Below, piece by piece: positions 15,170 to 24,055 of a stretch of DNA of 36,737 bases. The notes under the pieces were generated by a model. The model was given only the letters and a program-made list of their open reading frames with translations. It ran no database searches and was not told where the DNA came from. The stretch is from an uncultured Oscillospiraceae bacterium (GTDB taxonomy: Bacteria; Bacillota; Clostridia; Oscillospirales; Ruminococcaceae): assembly GCA_934232845.1 (NCBI GenBank), contig CAKQGD010000014.1:1-36737 (forward strand), given 5' to 3'. A program made the translations under genes and the position numbers. Each line of letters begins with the position of its first letter. Within the stretch, counting starts at the first letter, position 1.

Positions 15170-16381
15170 ATGAAGGTTGCAATCGTAGGCTTCGGAGTTG
15201 TCGGCTCCGGCGTGGCCGAGGTTCTCCGCGATAACGCGGAGGCGATCCGCCGCAGGTGCGGATTCCCCCTCGAACTGGGATATATCGTCGATCTCCGCTG
15301 TCCCAAAGGAGAATGGGCCAAGTACTGGACGACCGACTTTGGCACGGTGCTCTCCGATCCGGATGTCGGCGTTGTAGCGGAAGCAATCGGAGGGCTTCAT
15401 CCCGCATATGATTTTACAAAAGCGGCGCTTGATTCGGGCCGTCATGTGGTGACGTCAAATAAAGAACTGGTCTCTGCGCTTGGCACAGAGCTTCTGGCGG
15501 CAGCAAAAGCGCACAACGTCAACTATTTTTTTGAAGCGAGCGTGGGCGGAGGGATTCCGCTGCTGCAGCCTCTGGCGCGTCTGCTCGGTACGGAGCGCAT
15601 CACGGACGTGGCCGGTATTCTCAACGGCACAACGAATTTTATCATGACGCGCATGAATGAAGACAGGATGTCCTTTGACGACGCATTGGCTCTTGCACAG
15701 AAAAACGGTTATGCGGAGGCGGATCCCAGCGCGGATATCGAAGGACACGACGCCTGCCGAAAGACGGCAATTCTTGCTTCGCTGCTTTTGGGCAGACATG
15801 TGTCTCCCGAAGACGTATATACCGAGGGAATCACGAAGCTGACCGCACGGGACGCTGCGGCTGCGGCCGCGCATGGCTTGGCGATCAAACTGCTTGGACA
15901 GATCCGCCTGCGCGGAGAGGAAGTCTCGGCGCAGGTTACGCCCGCTCTTGTTTCGGAGAAAAGCCCCCTCGGCGTGACGAAGGATGTATTCAACGCGGTG
16001 CAGGCGCGCGGCGTTCATCTCGGCGATGCGATGTTTTACGGACGGGGCGCGGGCAAGCTGCCCACAGCGAACGCCGTTGTGTCCGATCTGGTCGAGGCGG
16101 TCTGTGCCGGGGGACATTGCTCGTTCTTTGACTGGGAAAAGGGTCCGGCTTGTGTCAAAAATGCGGCGATGGAGGAATTTATCTGGATGCTCCGCGTCCC
16201 GAAGGAGGATGCCGAGCCTGCCGCAGAGTTGTTCGGTACGCAGACGAATGGAAAGGATACGGACGGGGAGGCCGTTCTGTTCACAATGAAGCTTTCTGCG
16301 GCGCGCGTATATAAGCTGCGAAGCCAGGCACAGGCGCGCGGCGTCGAGATTCGTTCGGCTCTGCGCGTGTTCGAGCTTTGA
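15170..16381 (+). CDS. hom: Homoserine dehydrogenase
   Basis: A 403-aa NAD(P)-dependent enzyme that reduces aspartate semialdehyde to homoserine in the threonine/methionine branch. The N-terminal Rossmann motif is IVGFGVVGSGVAEVL. The catalytic domain includes NKELVSALG, GGGIPLLQPL, GILNGTTNFIMTRM and the signature AEADPSADIEGHDACRKTAI. GGAGG lies 7 nt before the ATG. Firmicute enzymes usually run to about 430 aa with a full C-terminal ACT domain; here the last 60 or so residues (EEFIWMLRV to SALRVFEL) look like a shortened ACT fold. The gene lies directly after the free ACT protein PheB, which might supply regulation (inference). It is 16 bp ahead of thrB. Confidence 0.94.
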   Translation: MKVAIVGFGVVGSGVAEVLRDNAEAIRRRCGFPLELGYIVDLRCPKGEWAKYWTTDFGTVLSDPDVGVVAEAIGGLHPAYDFTKAALDSGRHVVTSNKELVSALGTELLAAAKAHNVNYFFEASVGGGIPLLQPLARLLGTERITDVAGILNGTTNFIMTRMNEDRMSFDDALALAQKNGYAEADPSADIEGHDACRKTAILASLLLGRHVSPEDVYTEGITKLTARDAAAAAAHGLAIKLLGQIRLRGEEVSAQVTPALVSEKSPLGVTKDVFNAVQARGVHLGDAMFYGRGAGKLPTANAVVSDLVEAVCAGGHCSFFDWEKGPACVKNAAMEEFIWMLRVPKEDAEPAAELFGTQTNGKDTDGEAVLFTMKLSAARVYKLRSQAQARGVEIRSALRVFEL

Positions 16382-16397
16382 AAGGGGAAACACCGGC

Positions 16398-17303
16398 ATG
16401 ATTACAGTCAAAATTCCGGCTACCAGTGCGAATGTGGGATCCGGTTTTGATTCCCTTGGATTGGCACTGACGCTCTATAACGAGATCACCGTGGAGAAGA
16501 GCGACCGTCTTCTGATCGAATCTTTGGATGATACGCCTGTGCCGCAGGGAGAGGACAATCTGATTTATACGGCGATGCGCGGGCTGTACCGGCAGTGCGG
16601 AGAAAAGATTCCGGCGCTTCATATCCGTCAGATCAATCGAATCCCTATGTCAAGAGGGCTTGGCAGCAGCTCCGCCTGCATTGTCGGCGGCCTTTTGGCG
16701 GCGAATGCTCTTCTGGGCTCGCCTCTCACGCGGCAGCAGCTTCTCAACACCGCGGCAAAGATCGAGGGACATCCCGACAATGTGGCTCCGGCCCTGCTCG
16801 GCGGATTTGTCTGCGCTGTGATAGAGGGCGCGCAGGTTCGCTGGGTTCGGCAGGATCTTCGGCCCGATCTGCGTTTTGCGGCGCTGATTCCCAATTTTGA
16901 GCTCTCCACTTCTGTGGCACGCAGCGTTCTCCCGCGGGAAATACCGCACCGTGACGCGGTCTACAACTTGTCGAGAGCGGCGCTGATGAGCATGTCGCTT
17001 GCCGCGGGCCGCTACGAAAATCTTTCTGCCGCATCGGGCGACCGTCTGCATCAGCCGTACCGTCTGCGGCTGATTACCGGGGCAGAAGAGGCTCTGGGCA
17101 TTCTTCATGCACAGGGTGCGTACTGTTCTTATATCAGCGGCGCGGGATCGACTCTAATGGCGATGGTTCCGGCGGCAGACGAGGCTTTCTTTGAGCGCAC
17201 GCGCCGGGAACTGGATACCGCAGGCTTTTCACAATGGAGTCTGCTGATGCTTGACGCCGACAACGCGGGCGCGGTCTGCACAGAGATGCAGAAAGAAAAA
17301 TAA
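16398..17303 (+). CDS. thrB: Homoserine kinase
   Basis: A 301-aa GHMP-family kinase that phosphorylates homoserine with ATP as the penultimate step to threonine. Motif 1 is VKIPATSANVGSGFDSLGLA, the ATP-binding motif 2 is PMSRGLGSSSACIVGGL, and motif 3 is SYISGAGSTLMAMV near the C-terminus. Length is typical. The ribosome site GAAAGGGGAAA overlaps the hom stop region, and the gap is 16 bp, so thrB is co-transcribed with hom. Threonine synthase is not in the window. Confidence 0.94.
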   Translation: MITVKIPATSANVGSGFDSLGLALTLYNEITVEKSDRLLIESLDDTPVPQGEDNLIYTAMRGLYRQCGEKIPALHIRQINRIPMSRGLGSSSACIVGGLLAANALLGSPLTRQQLLNTAAKIEGHPDNVAPALLGGFVCAVIEGAQVRWVRQDLRPDLRFAALIPNFELSTSVARSVLPREIPHRDAVYNLSRAALMSMSLAAGRYENLSAASGDRLHQPYRLRLITGAEEALGILHAQGAYCSYISGAGSTLMAMVPAADEAFFERTRRELDTAGFSQWSLLMLDADNAGAVCTEMQKEK

Positions 17304-17338
17304 AAAATGAATTCAACCGGAAAGGAGCGGTTTTTGCT

Positions 17339-18547
17339 TTGCAGCTGATCGTACAGAAATTCGGCGGCACCTCGGTCGCCGACGCCGCGCGTGTGGAGCA
17401 CGTCGCGGATATTATTACAAGGACATACGACAAAGGCTATAATGTCGTTGCGGTTGTTTCCGCGCAGGGAAAATTTACGGATGTGTTGGTCGACAAGGCC
17501 GCCGAAATCAATCCGAAGGCTTCACGCCGCGAAATGGATATGCTGCTCTCCGCCGGAGAGCAAATTTCCGTGGCGCTGCTGGCAATGGCCATTGAAAAGA
17601 GAAATTATCCTGTCAAGTCTCTTCTCGGGTGGCAGGCGGGCTTTTCCACCGACGCAAATCATTCCAAGGCGCGCATTCGCCGCATCAACACCGAGCGGAT
17701 GGAAAACGAACTTTCCAAACGCACGATTCTGATTGTCGCCGGGTTTCAGGGCCTTGACCGCTATGACGACATGACGACACTTGGACGAGGCGGCTCCGAT
17801 ACGAGCGCGGTGGCCTTGGCGGCGGCACTGCATGCCAAACGCTGTCAGATTTTCACCGATGTGGATGGGGTTTATACCGCGGATCCGCGCATCGTCGACC
17901 ACCCTGTCAAGCTCTCCGAAGTTACCTACGACGAGATGCTGGAGCTTGCTTCTCTCGGCGCGAATGTGCTTCACAACCGTTCGGTTGAGATGGGAAAACG
18001 CTATAATGTGGAAATTGAGGTTCTCTCCAGTCTGGAGGAGAAGCCCGGGACGATCATCAAGGAGGAAACAAAAGTGGAACAGATGATTATACGCGGCGTT
18101 ACAAAGGATACCAATGTGGCGCGCATTTCGCTCGGTGAGATTGAGGATACGCCCGGCATGGCCTTTCGTGTGTTCTCCCTCCTTGCGGAGAAAAAGATCA
18201 ATATTGACATTATTCTGCAGTCAATCGGCCGCAACGAGACGAAGGATATCGTGTTTACCGTGTCAAAAGATTCGGCCGAAGAAGCGGTGTCAGTGCTCAG
18301 TGAGCATCAAAAGTCTTTGAAATTCCGCACGATTACCTGCGACACGGAGATTGCCAAGGTTTCTATCGTCGGTGCGGGCATGGAATCCAACCCCGGCGTG
18401 GCTACAAGATTGTTTGAAGCGCTCGCAAGCAACAACATCAATATTCAGATGATTGCGACCAGCGAAATCAAGATTTCCGTTCTGATCGACATCGAAGATG
18501 CACAGCGCGCGGTGAGAGCGATTCATAACGCGTTTTACGGCAGCTGA
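17339..18547 (+). CDS. lysC: Aspartate kinase (alpha subunit, full length)
   Basis: A 402-aa kinase that makes aspartyl phosphate, the first step to lysine, threonine and methionine. The start is TTG at 17339 with AAAGGAG upstream at about 11 nt; it gives the expected N-terminus MQLIVQKFGGTSVADAARVE. Kinase motifs include the KFGGTS segment and TTLGRGGSDTSAVALAAAL. Two ACT domains follow (about 265-330 and 340-402), with VTKDTNVARISLGEIEDTPG and IAKVSIVGAGMESNPGVATR. The arrangement matches the lysine-type aspartokinase II of B. subtilis. A strong internal ribosome site before residue 246 suggests a second product (next entry). Last gene of the cluster; a perfect hairpin terminator follows. 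Confidence 0.94.
   Translation: MQLIVQKFGGTSVADAARVEHVADIITRTYDKGYNVVAVVSAQGKFTDVLVDKAAEINPKASRREMDMLLSAGEQISVALLAMAIEKRNYPVKSLLGWQAGFSTDANHSKARIRRINTERMENELSKRTILIVAGFQGLDRYDDMTTLGRGGSDTSAVALAAALHAKRCQIFTDVDGVYTADPRIVDHPVKLSEVTYDEMLELASLGANVLHNRSVEMGKRYNVEIEVLSSLEEKPGTIIKEETKVEQMIIRGVTKDTNVARISLGEIEDTPGMAFRVFSLLAEKKINIDIILQSIGRNETKDIVFTVSKDSAEEAVSVLSEHQKSLKFRTITCDTEIAKVSIVGAGMESNPGVATRLFEALASNNINIQMIATSEIKISVLIDIEDAQRAVRAIHNAFYGS
18074..18547 (+). CDS. lysC: Aspartate kinase regulatory (beta) subunit from an internal in-frame start
   Basis: Inside lysC, AAGGAGGAA at 18059-18067 lies 8 nt before an in-frame GTG at 18074, codon 246. Starting there yields a 157-aa protein made only of the two ACT domains. 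In B. subtilis aspartokinase II, a beta subunit identical to the C-terminal 163 residues of the 408-aa alpha subunit starts internally at the equivalent place, codon 246. Agreement of both position and ribosome site is strong evidence for conserved dual translation. An ATG at 18083 is also in frame but lies too far (17 nt) from the ribosome site. The beta chain would assemble with alpha as the allosteric subunit. Confidence 0.72.
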   Translation: MEQMIIRGVTKDTNVARISLGEIEDTPGMAFRVFSLLAEKKINIDIILQSIGRNETKDIVFTVSKDSAEEAVSVLSEHQKSLKFRTITCDTEIAKVSIVGAGMESNPGVATRLFEALASNNINIQMIATSEIKISVLIDIEDAQRAVRAIHNAFYGS

Positions 18548-18577
18548 CTGCTGCGGATGCGGAAGATAAGCAAAAGG

Positions 18578-18620
18578 AAAGTCCCCTCAAAGTTTTTTGA
18601 AAACTTTGAGGGGACTTTTT
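18578..18620 (+). terminator. Perfect hairpin terminator between convergent lysC and gltD
   Basis: A perfect 19-bp stem (18578-18596 with 18600-18618) with a 3-nt loop runs into a T-tract on the plus strand. Leftward gltBD transcription also meets it, where it is followed by CTTTCCTTTTG, so it may serve both directions. Confidence 0.92.
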
Positions 18621-18679
18621 GGTGACACAGGGGAAAAGACAATGATACAGCCTCTCTGCGCATCCGCAGAAAAGATGCT

Positions 18680-19456
18680 TTATTCTTCGATGCCGGTATA
18701 TCCCATCAGGGTGCGGTCCGCTTCGGCGGCTGTGTGCTTTCCGGATGCGATTGCATAGCAGACAAAAGAACGGGCGTCTCTTTTTCTTTCTTTTCCCGTG
18801 CAGAAAAGAACGAGGTCAAACTGCTCTTTCAGCTTGGCGGCGGTATTTCCCGAGATCTCGGTTTTGGAGACGAACCGGACGCCTTCCGCCTCCATCAGGG
18901 CGATGCGGCGGCGGATGATTTCTTTCGGCAGACGTTTTTCAAGTGCATTTCCAAGCAGAGAGCCGCCCGGCTCATCGTCTTTTTCAAAGACGGTGACCTC
19001 GTGCCCGCGGCGGTTCAGATAATAGGCGGCGGACAGTCCCACCGGACCGCTGCCTACGACGGCGATCTTCTTTCCGGAACGGACAGCGGGAGGAGAGGGC
19101 TGCATCCAGCCGTGCTCAAAGGCGTATTCTATCAAATACAGCTCGTTTTCCCGCACCGTGACAGCGCCGTCCACATTTTTGCGCGTGCAGGCCTGCTCAC
19201 AGAAAGCGGGGCAGACCCGACCGGTAAATTCCGGGAAACAGTTGGTGCGAAGCAGGCGCTCGAGCGCATAGCGAACATTCCCCTTGCGCAGCAGGTCGTT
19301 CCATTCCGGAATCAGATTGTGCAGCGGGCAGCCGAACTGTTTTCCTTCCAGTTCTATGTTTGCCTGACAGAAGGGAACGCCGCAATTATAGCAGCGTGCG
19401 CATTGCGCCATACGTTCCTCAAGGCTGTGCGTTTCGCAGTATGCTTTTTTCTCCAT
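18680..19456 (-). CDS. gltD: Glutamate synthase small subunit, miniature form lacking the NADPH domain
   Basis: GltD normally has 470-490 aa and passes electrons from NADPH through FAD and two [4Fe-4S] clusters to GltB. This frame has only 258 aa. The N-terminal Fe-S region is intact (CARCYNCGVPFC at 19-30, GCPLHN at 42-47, RVCPAFCEQAC at 80-90), as is the FAD-binding motif VVGSGPVGLSAAYYLNRRG (133-151). The sequence then follows normal GltD to DLVLFCTGKERKRD (214-227) and jumps straight to ARSFVCYAIASGKHTAAEAD and LMGYTG, which match the last 35 or so residues of ordinary GltD. About 200 residues, including the NADPH Rossmann fold and the GD motif that completes FAD binding, are absent in frame at the junction near 18776. 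The ATG lies 3 bp after the gltB stop. It could be a degenerate remnant or a working electron-transfer protein with another donor. Confidence 0.8.
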   Translation of the reverse strand: MEKKAYCETHSLEERMAQCARCYNCGVPFCQANIELEGKQFGCPLHNLIPEWNDLLRKGNVRYALERLLRTNCFPEFTGRVCPAFCEQACTRKNVDGAVTVRENELYLIEYAFEHGWMQPSPPAVRSGKKIAVVGSGPVGLSAAYYLNRRGHEVTVFEKDDEPGGSLLGNALEKRLPKEIIRRRIALMEAEGVRFVSKTEISGNTAAKLKEQFDLVLFCTGKERKRDARSFVCYAIASGKHTAAEADRTLMGYTGIEE

Positions 19457-19459
19457 GAA

Positions 19460-22400
19460 TCACGCCTCCTTTTCCGCAAAGGCGATCAGTTCCGCTTCGT
19501 CGCGCGTCATGCCGCGCTCCTCAAGGCGTGCGATTTCCTCCGCCATGATGCTGTAATCGCGGGGAACGATCTTTTTAAACAGGGAAACACGGCTGTCGAA
19601 GTCCGCAAGGAATTCCTTGGCCCGCGGCGAATCGGTTTCGGCCGCATGCGCCGTAAGAAGGGCGCGAAGCTGTGCAATATCCTTGGGGTCGGAGAGGGGC
19701 TCAATAGAGACGAGGGCCTTGTTCACGCGCAGATACAGGTCATGATCGGCGTCGAGCACATAGGCGACGCCGCCCGACATGCCCGCAGCAAAATTGCATC
19801 CGGTACGTCCCAGCACAACGACCCGCCCGCCTGTCATATATTCACAGCCGTGATCGCCGACACCTTCGACAACGGCGGAAGCGCCGGAGTTGCGCACGGC
19901 GAAGCGTTCGCCCGCGACGCCGTTGACATATGCCTCACCGGAGGTGGCGCCGTACAGGGCGACGTTGCCCACAATGACGTTTTCTCCGGGGTCAAGAGTG
20001 CTGTTTCGGTCGGGACGCAGAATCAGACGGCCGCCGGAAAGTCCTTTTCCGAAATAGTCGTTGCTGTCTCCTTCCAGACGGAGTGTCAGCCCTTTGGGAA
20101 TAAAAGCCCCGAAGGACTGTCCCGCACCGCCGCGGCAGCGCACCACGTAGCTGTCGTCGGAAAGAAGGTTTCCAAACCGCCGCGTCAGTTCTGCACCGAA
20201 AATCGTGCCGAAGGTGCGGTCGGTGCAGGAAACGGAAACCTCGGTCTCGTGCGGGGCGCCGTCCTCAAGCATATGCAGCAGCACGGTTTCGTCGGGCGTT
20301 TTTTCCAGTTCAAAGTCAAAAGTGTGCTTCGGGTCAAAGCGCGTTGCCTCTCCATTATCGGGAGCCTTGTCAAGCAGCGAGCACACATCCACCATTGCGG
20401 CACGCCGCGTGACCTGATGCGGTCTCACACGCAGCAGCTCGGTGCGGCCGACCATCTCGTCAATGGTGCGAATGCCGAGAGAGGCCATGGTTTCTCTGAG
20501 CTCTTCGGCGACGAAAAGCATGTAGCGCATGACGTGCTCGGGTTTGGCGGAGAAGTTTTTACGAAGCTCGGGATTCTGCGTGGCGATTCCCATGGGGCAG
20601 GTGTCTTTGTTGCACAGGCGCATCATGCGGCAGCCCATCGCGACCATCGGCGCGGTTGCAAAGCCGAATTCCTCCGCGCCGAGCAGACAGGCGACTGCTG
20701 CGTCAAAGGCGTTCATCAGCTTGCCGTCTACCTCGAGACGGACGCGCGAACGCAGGCCGTTCTGCACAAGGGTTTGATGCGCTTCGGCGAGGCCGAGCTC
20801 CCACGGCAGGCCCGCATTGTAGAGCGAGTTCTGCGGAGCCGCACCCGTACCGCCGTCCGCACCGGAAATCAGCACGGTCTGCGCGCCGGCCTTTGCCACA
20901 CCGGAGGCGATTGTGCCGACGCCCGCCTCGCTGACGAGCTTGACGGAGATATTGGCGTTTACATTGGCGTTTTTAAGATCATAAATCAGCTGTGCCAGAT
21001 CCTCGATAGAGTAAATATCGTGGTGAGGCGGAGGAGAAATCAGCGCTACGCCGGGCGTTGCGTACCGTGTTTTGGCGATCCACGGCCAAACCTTGCCGCC
21101 CGGCAGATGACCTCCTTCGCCCGGTTTTGCGCCTTGTGCCATTTTAATCTGAATTTCCTTGGCGCTGACAAGATATTCGCTTGTCACGCCGAAGCGCCCG
21201 GATGCGACCTGTTTGATGGCGGAGTTCGTTTTGGTGCCGAGACGCTCAGGCAGTTCGCCGCCCTCACCGCAGTTGGACTTGCCGCCCAAGCGGTTCATCG
21301 CCTCGGCGAGGCATTCGTGTGCTTCCTGAGAGATTGCGCCGTAAGAAATCGCTCCCGTCTTAAAACGACGCACGATCGATGCGGCGGGCTCCACTTCCTC
21401 AAGGGGAATGGGAGTGACATGATCCGTGTTAAATTCAAACAGTCCGCGCAGCGTGTGCGGAACATCCTCCGACCGGGCGAAAACGGAATACTTTTTGTAC
21501 TCCTCGTAGGAATTCTCCCGCACGGCTTTTTGCAGAGTTAAGATAGTCTGTGGCTTCCACATATGATCTTCCGCACGCTGGCCCGCGCGTTCGCGGTGAA
21601 TACCTGCGCTCTCGAGCCCCTGGCCGGTGGGCAGCCCCATCGGGTCAAACGCATTGTCGTGCCGCCATTCGACTGCTTCGGCGATTTCATCGAGGCCGAT
21701 GCCGCCTACGCGGCTGATAGTGTTGGTGAAATACTTGTCGATTACGCTGCGGCTGATGCCGACTGCCTCGAAAATCTGCGCGCTGCGGTAGGACTGTATG
21801 GTCGAAATGCCCATCTTTGACGCAATGCGCACAATGCCGTTGGAGACGGCCTCGTCATAGGCCTGTACTGCGGCATAGGGGTCGCGGTCAAGCATACCGC
21901 GCTCAATCAGTTCGCCGACGCATTCCTGTGCGAGGTAAGGGTTGACCGCGGTCGCGCCAAAGCCAAGCAGCGCCGCAAAATGATGCACGCATCGCGGCTC
22001 CGCGCTCTCTAAAATGATGGAGACTGCGGTGCGCTTTTTGGTGCGGACAAGGTACTGCTGCAGAGCGGACACCGCCAGCAGAGAAGGGATCGCGGCGCGG
22101 TTTTCGTCGACGCCCCGGTCAGAGAGAATCAGAATATTCGCGCCGCTTCGGTATGCTTTGTCGCAGCGGACAAACAGTTTTTCAAGTGCGTGTTCAAGCG
22201 AGGTGTTGCTGTAATACAAAAGCGGGATAACCGCACTTTTCAGACCCGGCATATCGAGAGACTTGATTTTGAGCAGCTCCATGCTGGTGAGAATCGGCCC
22301 CTCAAGCTGCAGAACACGGCAATTTTCCGCGCGATCCTCCAGCAGGTTGCCGTCCGCGCCGACATAGACCTTGGTATCCGTGACGATCTTTTCACGAATA

Positions 22401-23977
22401 GAATCGATCGGCGGATTTGTGACCTGCGCGAACATCTGCTTGAAATAGTTGAAGAGAGGCTGATGCTTTTCCGACAGTACCGCCAGCGGAATGTCCGCTC
22501 CCATGGCGGCGGTGGGCTCGGTGCCGGTCTTTGCCATGGGCAGAATCGACGATTTAAAATCCTCATAGGTATAGCCGAATGCCTGGCAGAGACGGCTGCG
22601 CGTCGCAGGATCGTGCTCGGGAACGCGTGTCTTGGGGGCGGGCAGATCCTCAAGCGTAACCAGCTCGCGGTCAAGCCATTCTCCGTAGGGATGCGACTGC
22701 GCGTAGGCGTTTTTCAGCTCGCCGTCGTCTATGATGCGGCCCTGCTTCAGATCGGCGAGCAGCATCTTGCCGGGACGCAGGCGGGATTTTTTAATAATTC
22801 TTTCCGCCGGAATAGGAAGTACCCCTACCTCGGAGGAAAGAATCAGCCGCTCATCGTCTGTCAGATAGTAGCGCGAGGGGCGCAGACCGTTGCGGTCAAG
22901 CACCGCGCCGACCACATCTCCGTCGGAAAACAAAATCGCGGCGGGACCGTCCCACGGCTCCATCATGGTGGCGTAATAGTGGTACATGTCGCGCACGGCG
23001 CGCGGCATGTCGCGGCGGGTGCTCCACGGCTCGGGGATGGTGACCATCACGGCGCGCGGCAGCTCCATGCCCGCGTACATCAGAAATTCAAGCGTATTGT
23101 CGAGCATTGCGGAGTCCGATCCGGAAGGGTCTACGACAGGCAGAACTTTTTCAAGATCGTCGGCCAGCAGAGGAGAAACCATGGTTTCCTCGCGGGCGAG
23201 CATGCGGTCAATATTGCCGCGGATTGTGTTAATTTCTCCGTTATGCAGAATCAGGCGGTTCGGGTGCGCGCGTTCCCAGCTCGGGTTTGTGTTGGTGGAA
23301 AAGCGGGAATGCACCAGCGCGAGCGCGGACTCATACCGTTTATCCGACAGATCGGGGTAAAAGGCCCGAAGCTGCTCGACGAGAAACATGCCTTTATAGA
23401 CGATTGTGCGGCAGGAAAGAGATGCGATGTATGTTCCCGAGACGGACTGCTCAAATTCGCGGCGCACCAGATACAGTCGGCGGTCAAACTCTGCATCCGC
23501 AGCGGCGCTCTTTGGGCGGCGCAGTACACATTGGCAGATGCAGGGCATGCAGTCAAGAGCCTTTTGACCGATGACCTCCGGACGGACAGGCACATCCCGC
23601 CAGAACAGAAGCTCCAGTCCGGCTTTTTGTGCAATCACTCCGAACAGGCGTTTTGCCCGTGCCCGCTGCAGGCTGTCCTGCGGGAAGAAAAACATTCCCA
23701 CCCCGTAGCTTCGCGCCTCGCCGAGGGAGATTCCGTTCTCGGCGGCGACAGAAGAAAACAAGCCGTGCGGAATCTGTGTCATAATACCGACGCCGTCGCC
23801 GGTTTTTCCGGCGGCGTCACGTCCTGCGCGGTGACGAAGCTTTTCCACAATAGAAAGAGCGTCCGACACGGTCTGATGCGAGACGCGCCCCTTGAGATCG
23901 ACGACGGCGCCGATTCCGCAGGAATCATGCTCAAAGCGGGAATCGTACAGAGGGCTGCAATAATCTGTGTGCTTCAT
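19460..23977 (-). CDS. gltB: Glutamate synthase large subunit
   Basis: A 1505-aa protein of normal length that makes two glutamates from glutamine and 2-oxoglutarate. The N-terminal amidotransferase nucleophile is C20 (HDSCGIGAVVDLKG), exposed after removal of a short propeptide. The synthase domain carries the FMN-binding region (PPPHHDIYSIEDLAQLIYDL, GADGGTGAAPQNSLYNAG) and the [3Fe-4S] motif CRMMRLCNKDTCPMGI. The C-terminal region is a glycine-rich beta-helix (GGAGQSFGAFIPKG, GGRVVVLGRTGCNFAAGMSG). No frameshift or missing key residue was seen, in contrast to the shortened gltD that follows after 3 bp. Upstream lie a candidate terminator or attenuator and tRNA-Leu; no clear dedicated promoter was found. 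The electron donor is in question because of the GltD partner. Confidence 0.96.
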   Translation of the reverse strand: MKHTDYCSPLYDSRFEHDSCGIGAVVDLKGRVSHQTVSDALSIVEKLRHRAGRDAAGKTGDGVGIMTQIPHGLFSSVAAENGISLGEARSYGVGMFFFPQDSLQRARAKRLFGVIAQKAGLELLFWRDVPVRPEVIGQKALDCMPCICQCVLRRPKSAAADAEFDRRLYLVRREFEQSVSGTYIASLSCRTIVYKGMFLVEQLRAFYPDLSDKRYESALALVHSRFSTNTNPSWERAHPNRLILHNGEINTIRGNIDRMLAREETMVSPLLADDLEKVLPVVDPSGSDSAMLDNTLEFLMYAGMELPRAVMVTIPEPWSTRRDMPRAVRDMYHYYATMMEPWDGPAAILFSDGDVVGAVLDRNGLRPSRYYLTDDERLILSSEVGVLPIPAERIIKKSRLRPGKMLLADLKQGRIIDDGELKNAYAQSHPYGEWLDRELVTLEDLPAPKTRVPEHDPATRSRLCQAFGYTYEDFKSSILPMAKTGTEPTAAMGADIPLAVLSEKHQPLFNYFKQMFAQVTNPPIDSIREKIVTDTKVYVGADGNLLEDRAENCRVLQLEGPILTSMELLKIKSLDMPGLKSAVIPLLYYSNTSLEHALEKLFVRCDKAYRSGANILILSDRGVDENRAAIPSLLAVSALQQYLVRTKKRTAVSIILESAEPRCVHHFAALLGFGATAVNPYLAQECVGELIERGMLDRDPYAAVQAYDEAVSNGIVRIASKMGISTIQSYRSAQIFEAVGISRSVIDKYFTNTISRVGGIGLDEIAEAVEWRHDNAFDPMGLPTGQGLESAGIHRERAGQRAEDHMWKPQTILTLQKAVRENSYEEYKKYSVFARSEDVPHTLRGLFEFNTDHVTPIPLEEVEPAASIVRRFKTGAISYGAISQEAHECLAEAMNRLGGKSNCGEGGELPERLGTKTNSAIKQVASGRFGVTSEYLVSAKEIQIKMAQGAKPGEGGHLPGGKVWPWIAKTRYATPGVALISPPPHHDIYSIEDLAQLIYDLKNANVNANISVKLVSEAGVGTIASGVAKAGAQTVLISGADGGTGAAPQNSLYNAGLPWELGLAEAHQTLVQNGLRSRVRLEVDGKLMNAFDAAVACLLGAEEFGFATAPMVAMGCRMMRLCNKDTCPMGIATQNPELRKNFSAKPEHVMRYMLFVAEELRETMASLGIRTIDEMVGRTELLRVRPHQVTRRAAMVDVCSLLDKAPDNGEATRFDPKHTFDFELEKTPDETVLLHMLEDGAPHETEVSVSCTDRTFGTIFGAELTRRFGNLLSDDSYVVRCRGGAGQSFGAFIPKGLTLRLEGDSNDYFGKGLSGGRLILRPDRNSTLDPGENVIVGNVALYGATSGEAYVNGVAGERFAVRNSGASAVVEGVGDHGCEYMTGGRVVVLGRTGCNFAAGMSGGVAYVLDADHDLYLRVNKALVSIEPLSDPKDIAQLRALLTAHAAETDSPRAKEFLADFDSRVSLFKKIVPRDYSIMAEEIARLEERGMTRDEAELIAFAEKEA

Positions 23978-24019
23978 GATTGTGTACTCCTATGGCAGAG
24001 GCGAGAAAGACCCGCCGGT

Positions 24020-24055
24020 GAAAAAGGACGCAGCCCACCCGAAAAGGGCAGGCTG
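24020..24055 (-). terminator. Hairpin terminator or attenuator between tRNA-Leu and gltB (minus strand)
   Basis: On the minus strand a 10-bp stem (24046-24055 with 24031-24040, two G-U pairs) with a 5-nt loop is followed by CGTCCTTTTT. It could end the tRNA transcript. Because it lies only 43 bp before the gltB start and no promoter is visible between them, it could also act as an attenuator of read-through into gltBD. Confidence 0.6.

Noticed and set aside
18680..19456. GltD shortened by a simple frameshift
   Set aside because: Both ends of the family are in the same frame of one continuous open frame, and the missing 200 residues are not found in another frame or downstream. The loss is an in-frame deletion or a true compact form.
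18734..21541. 935-codon open frame on the plus strand
   Set aside because: It lies antisense to gltD and gltB, has no ribosome site and no recognisable domain. It is a mirror of the GC-rich codon pattern of the real genes.
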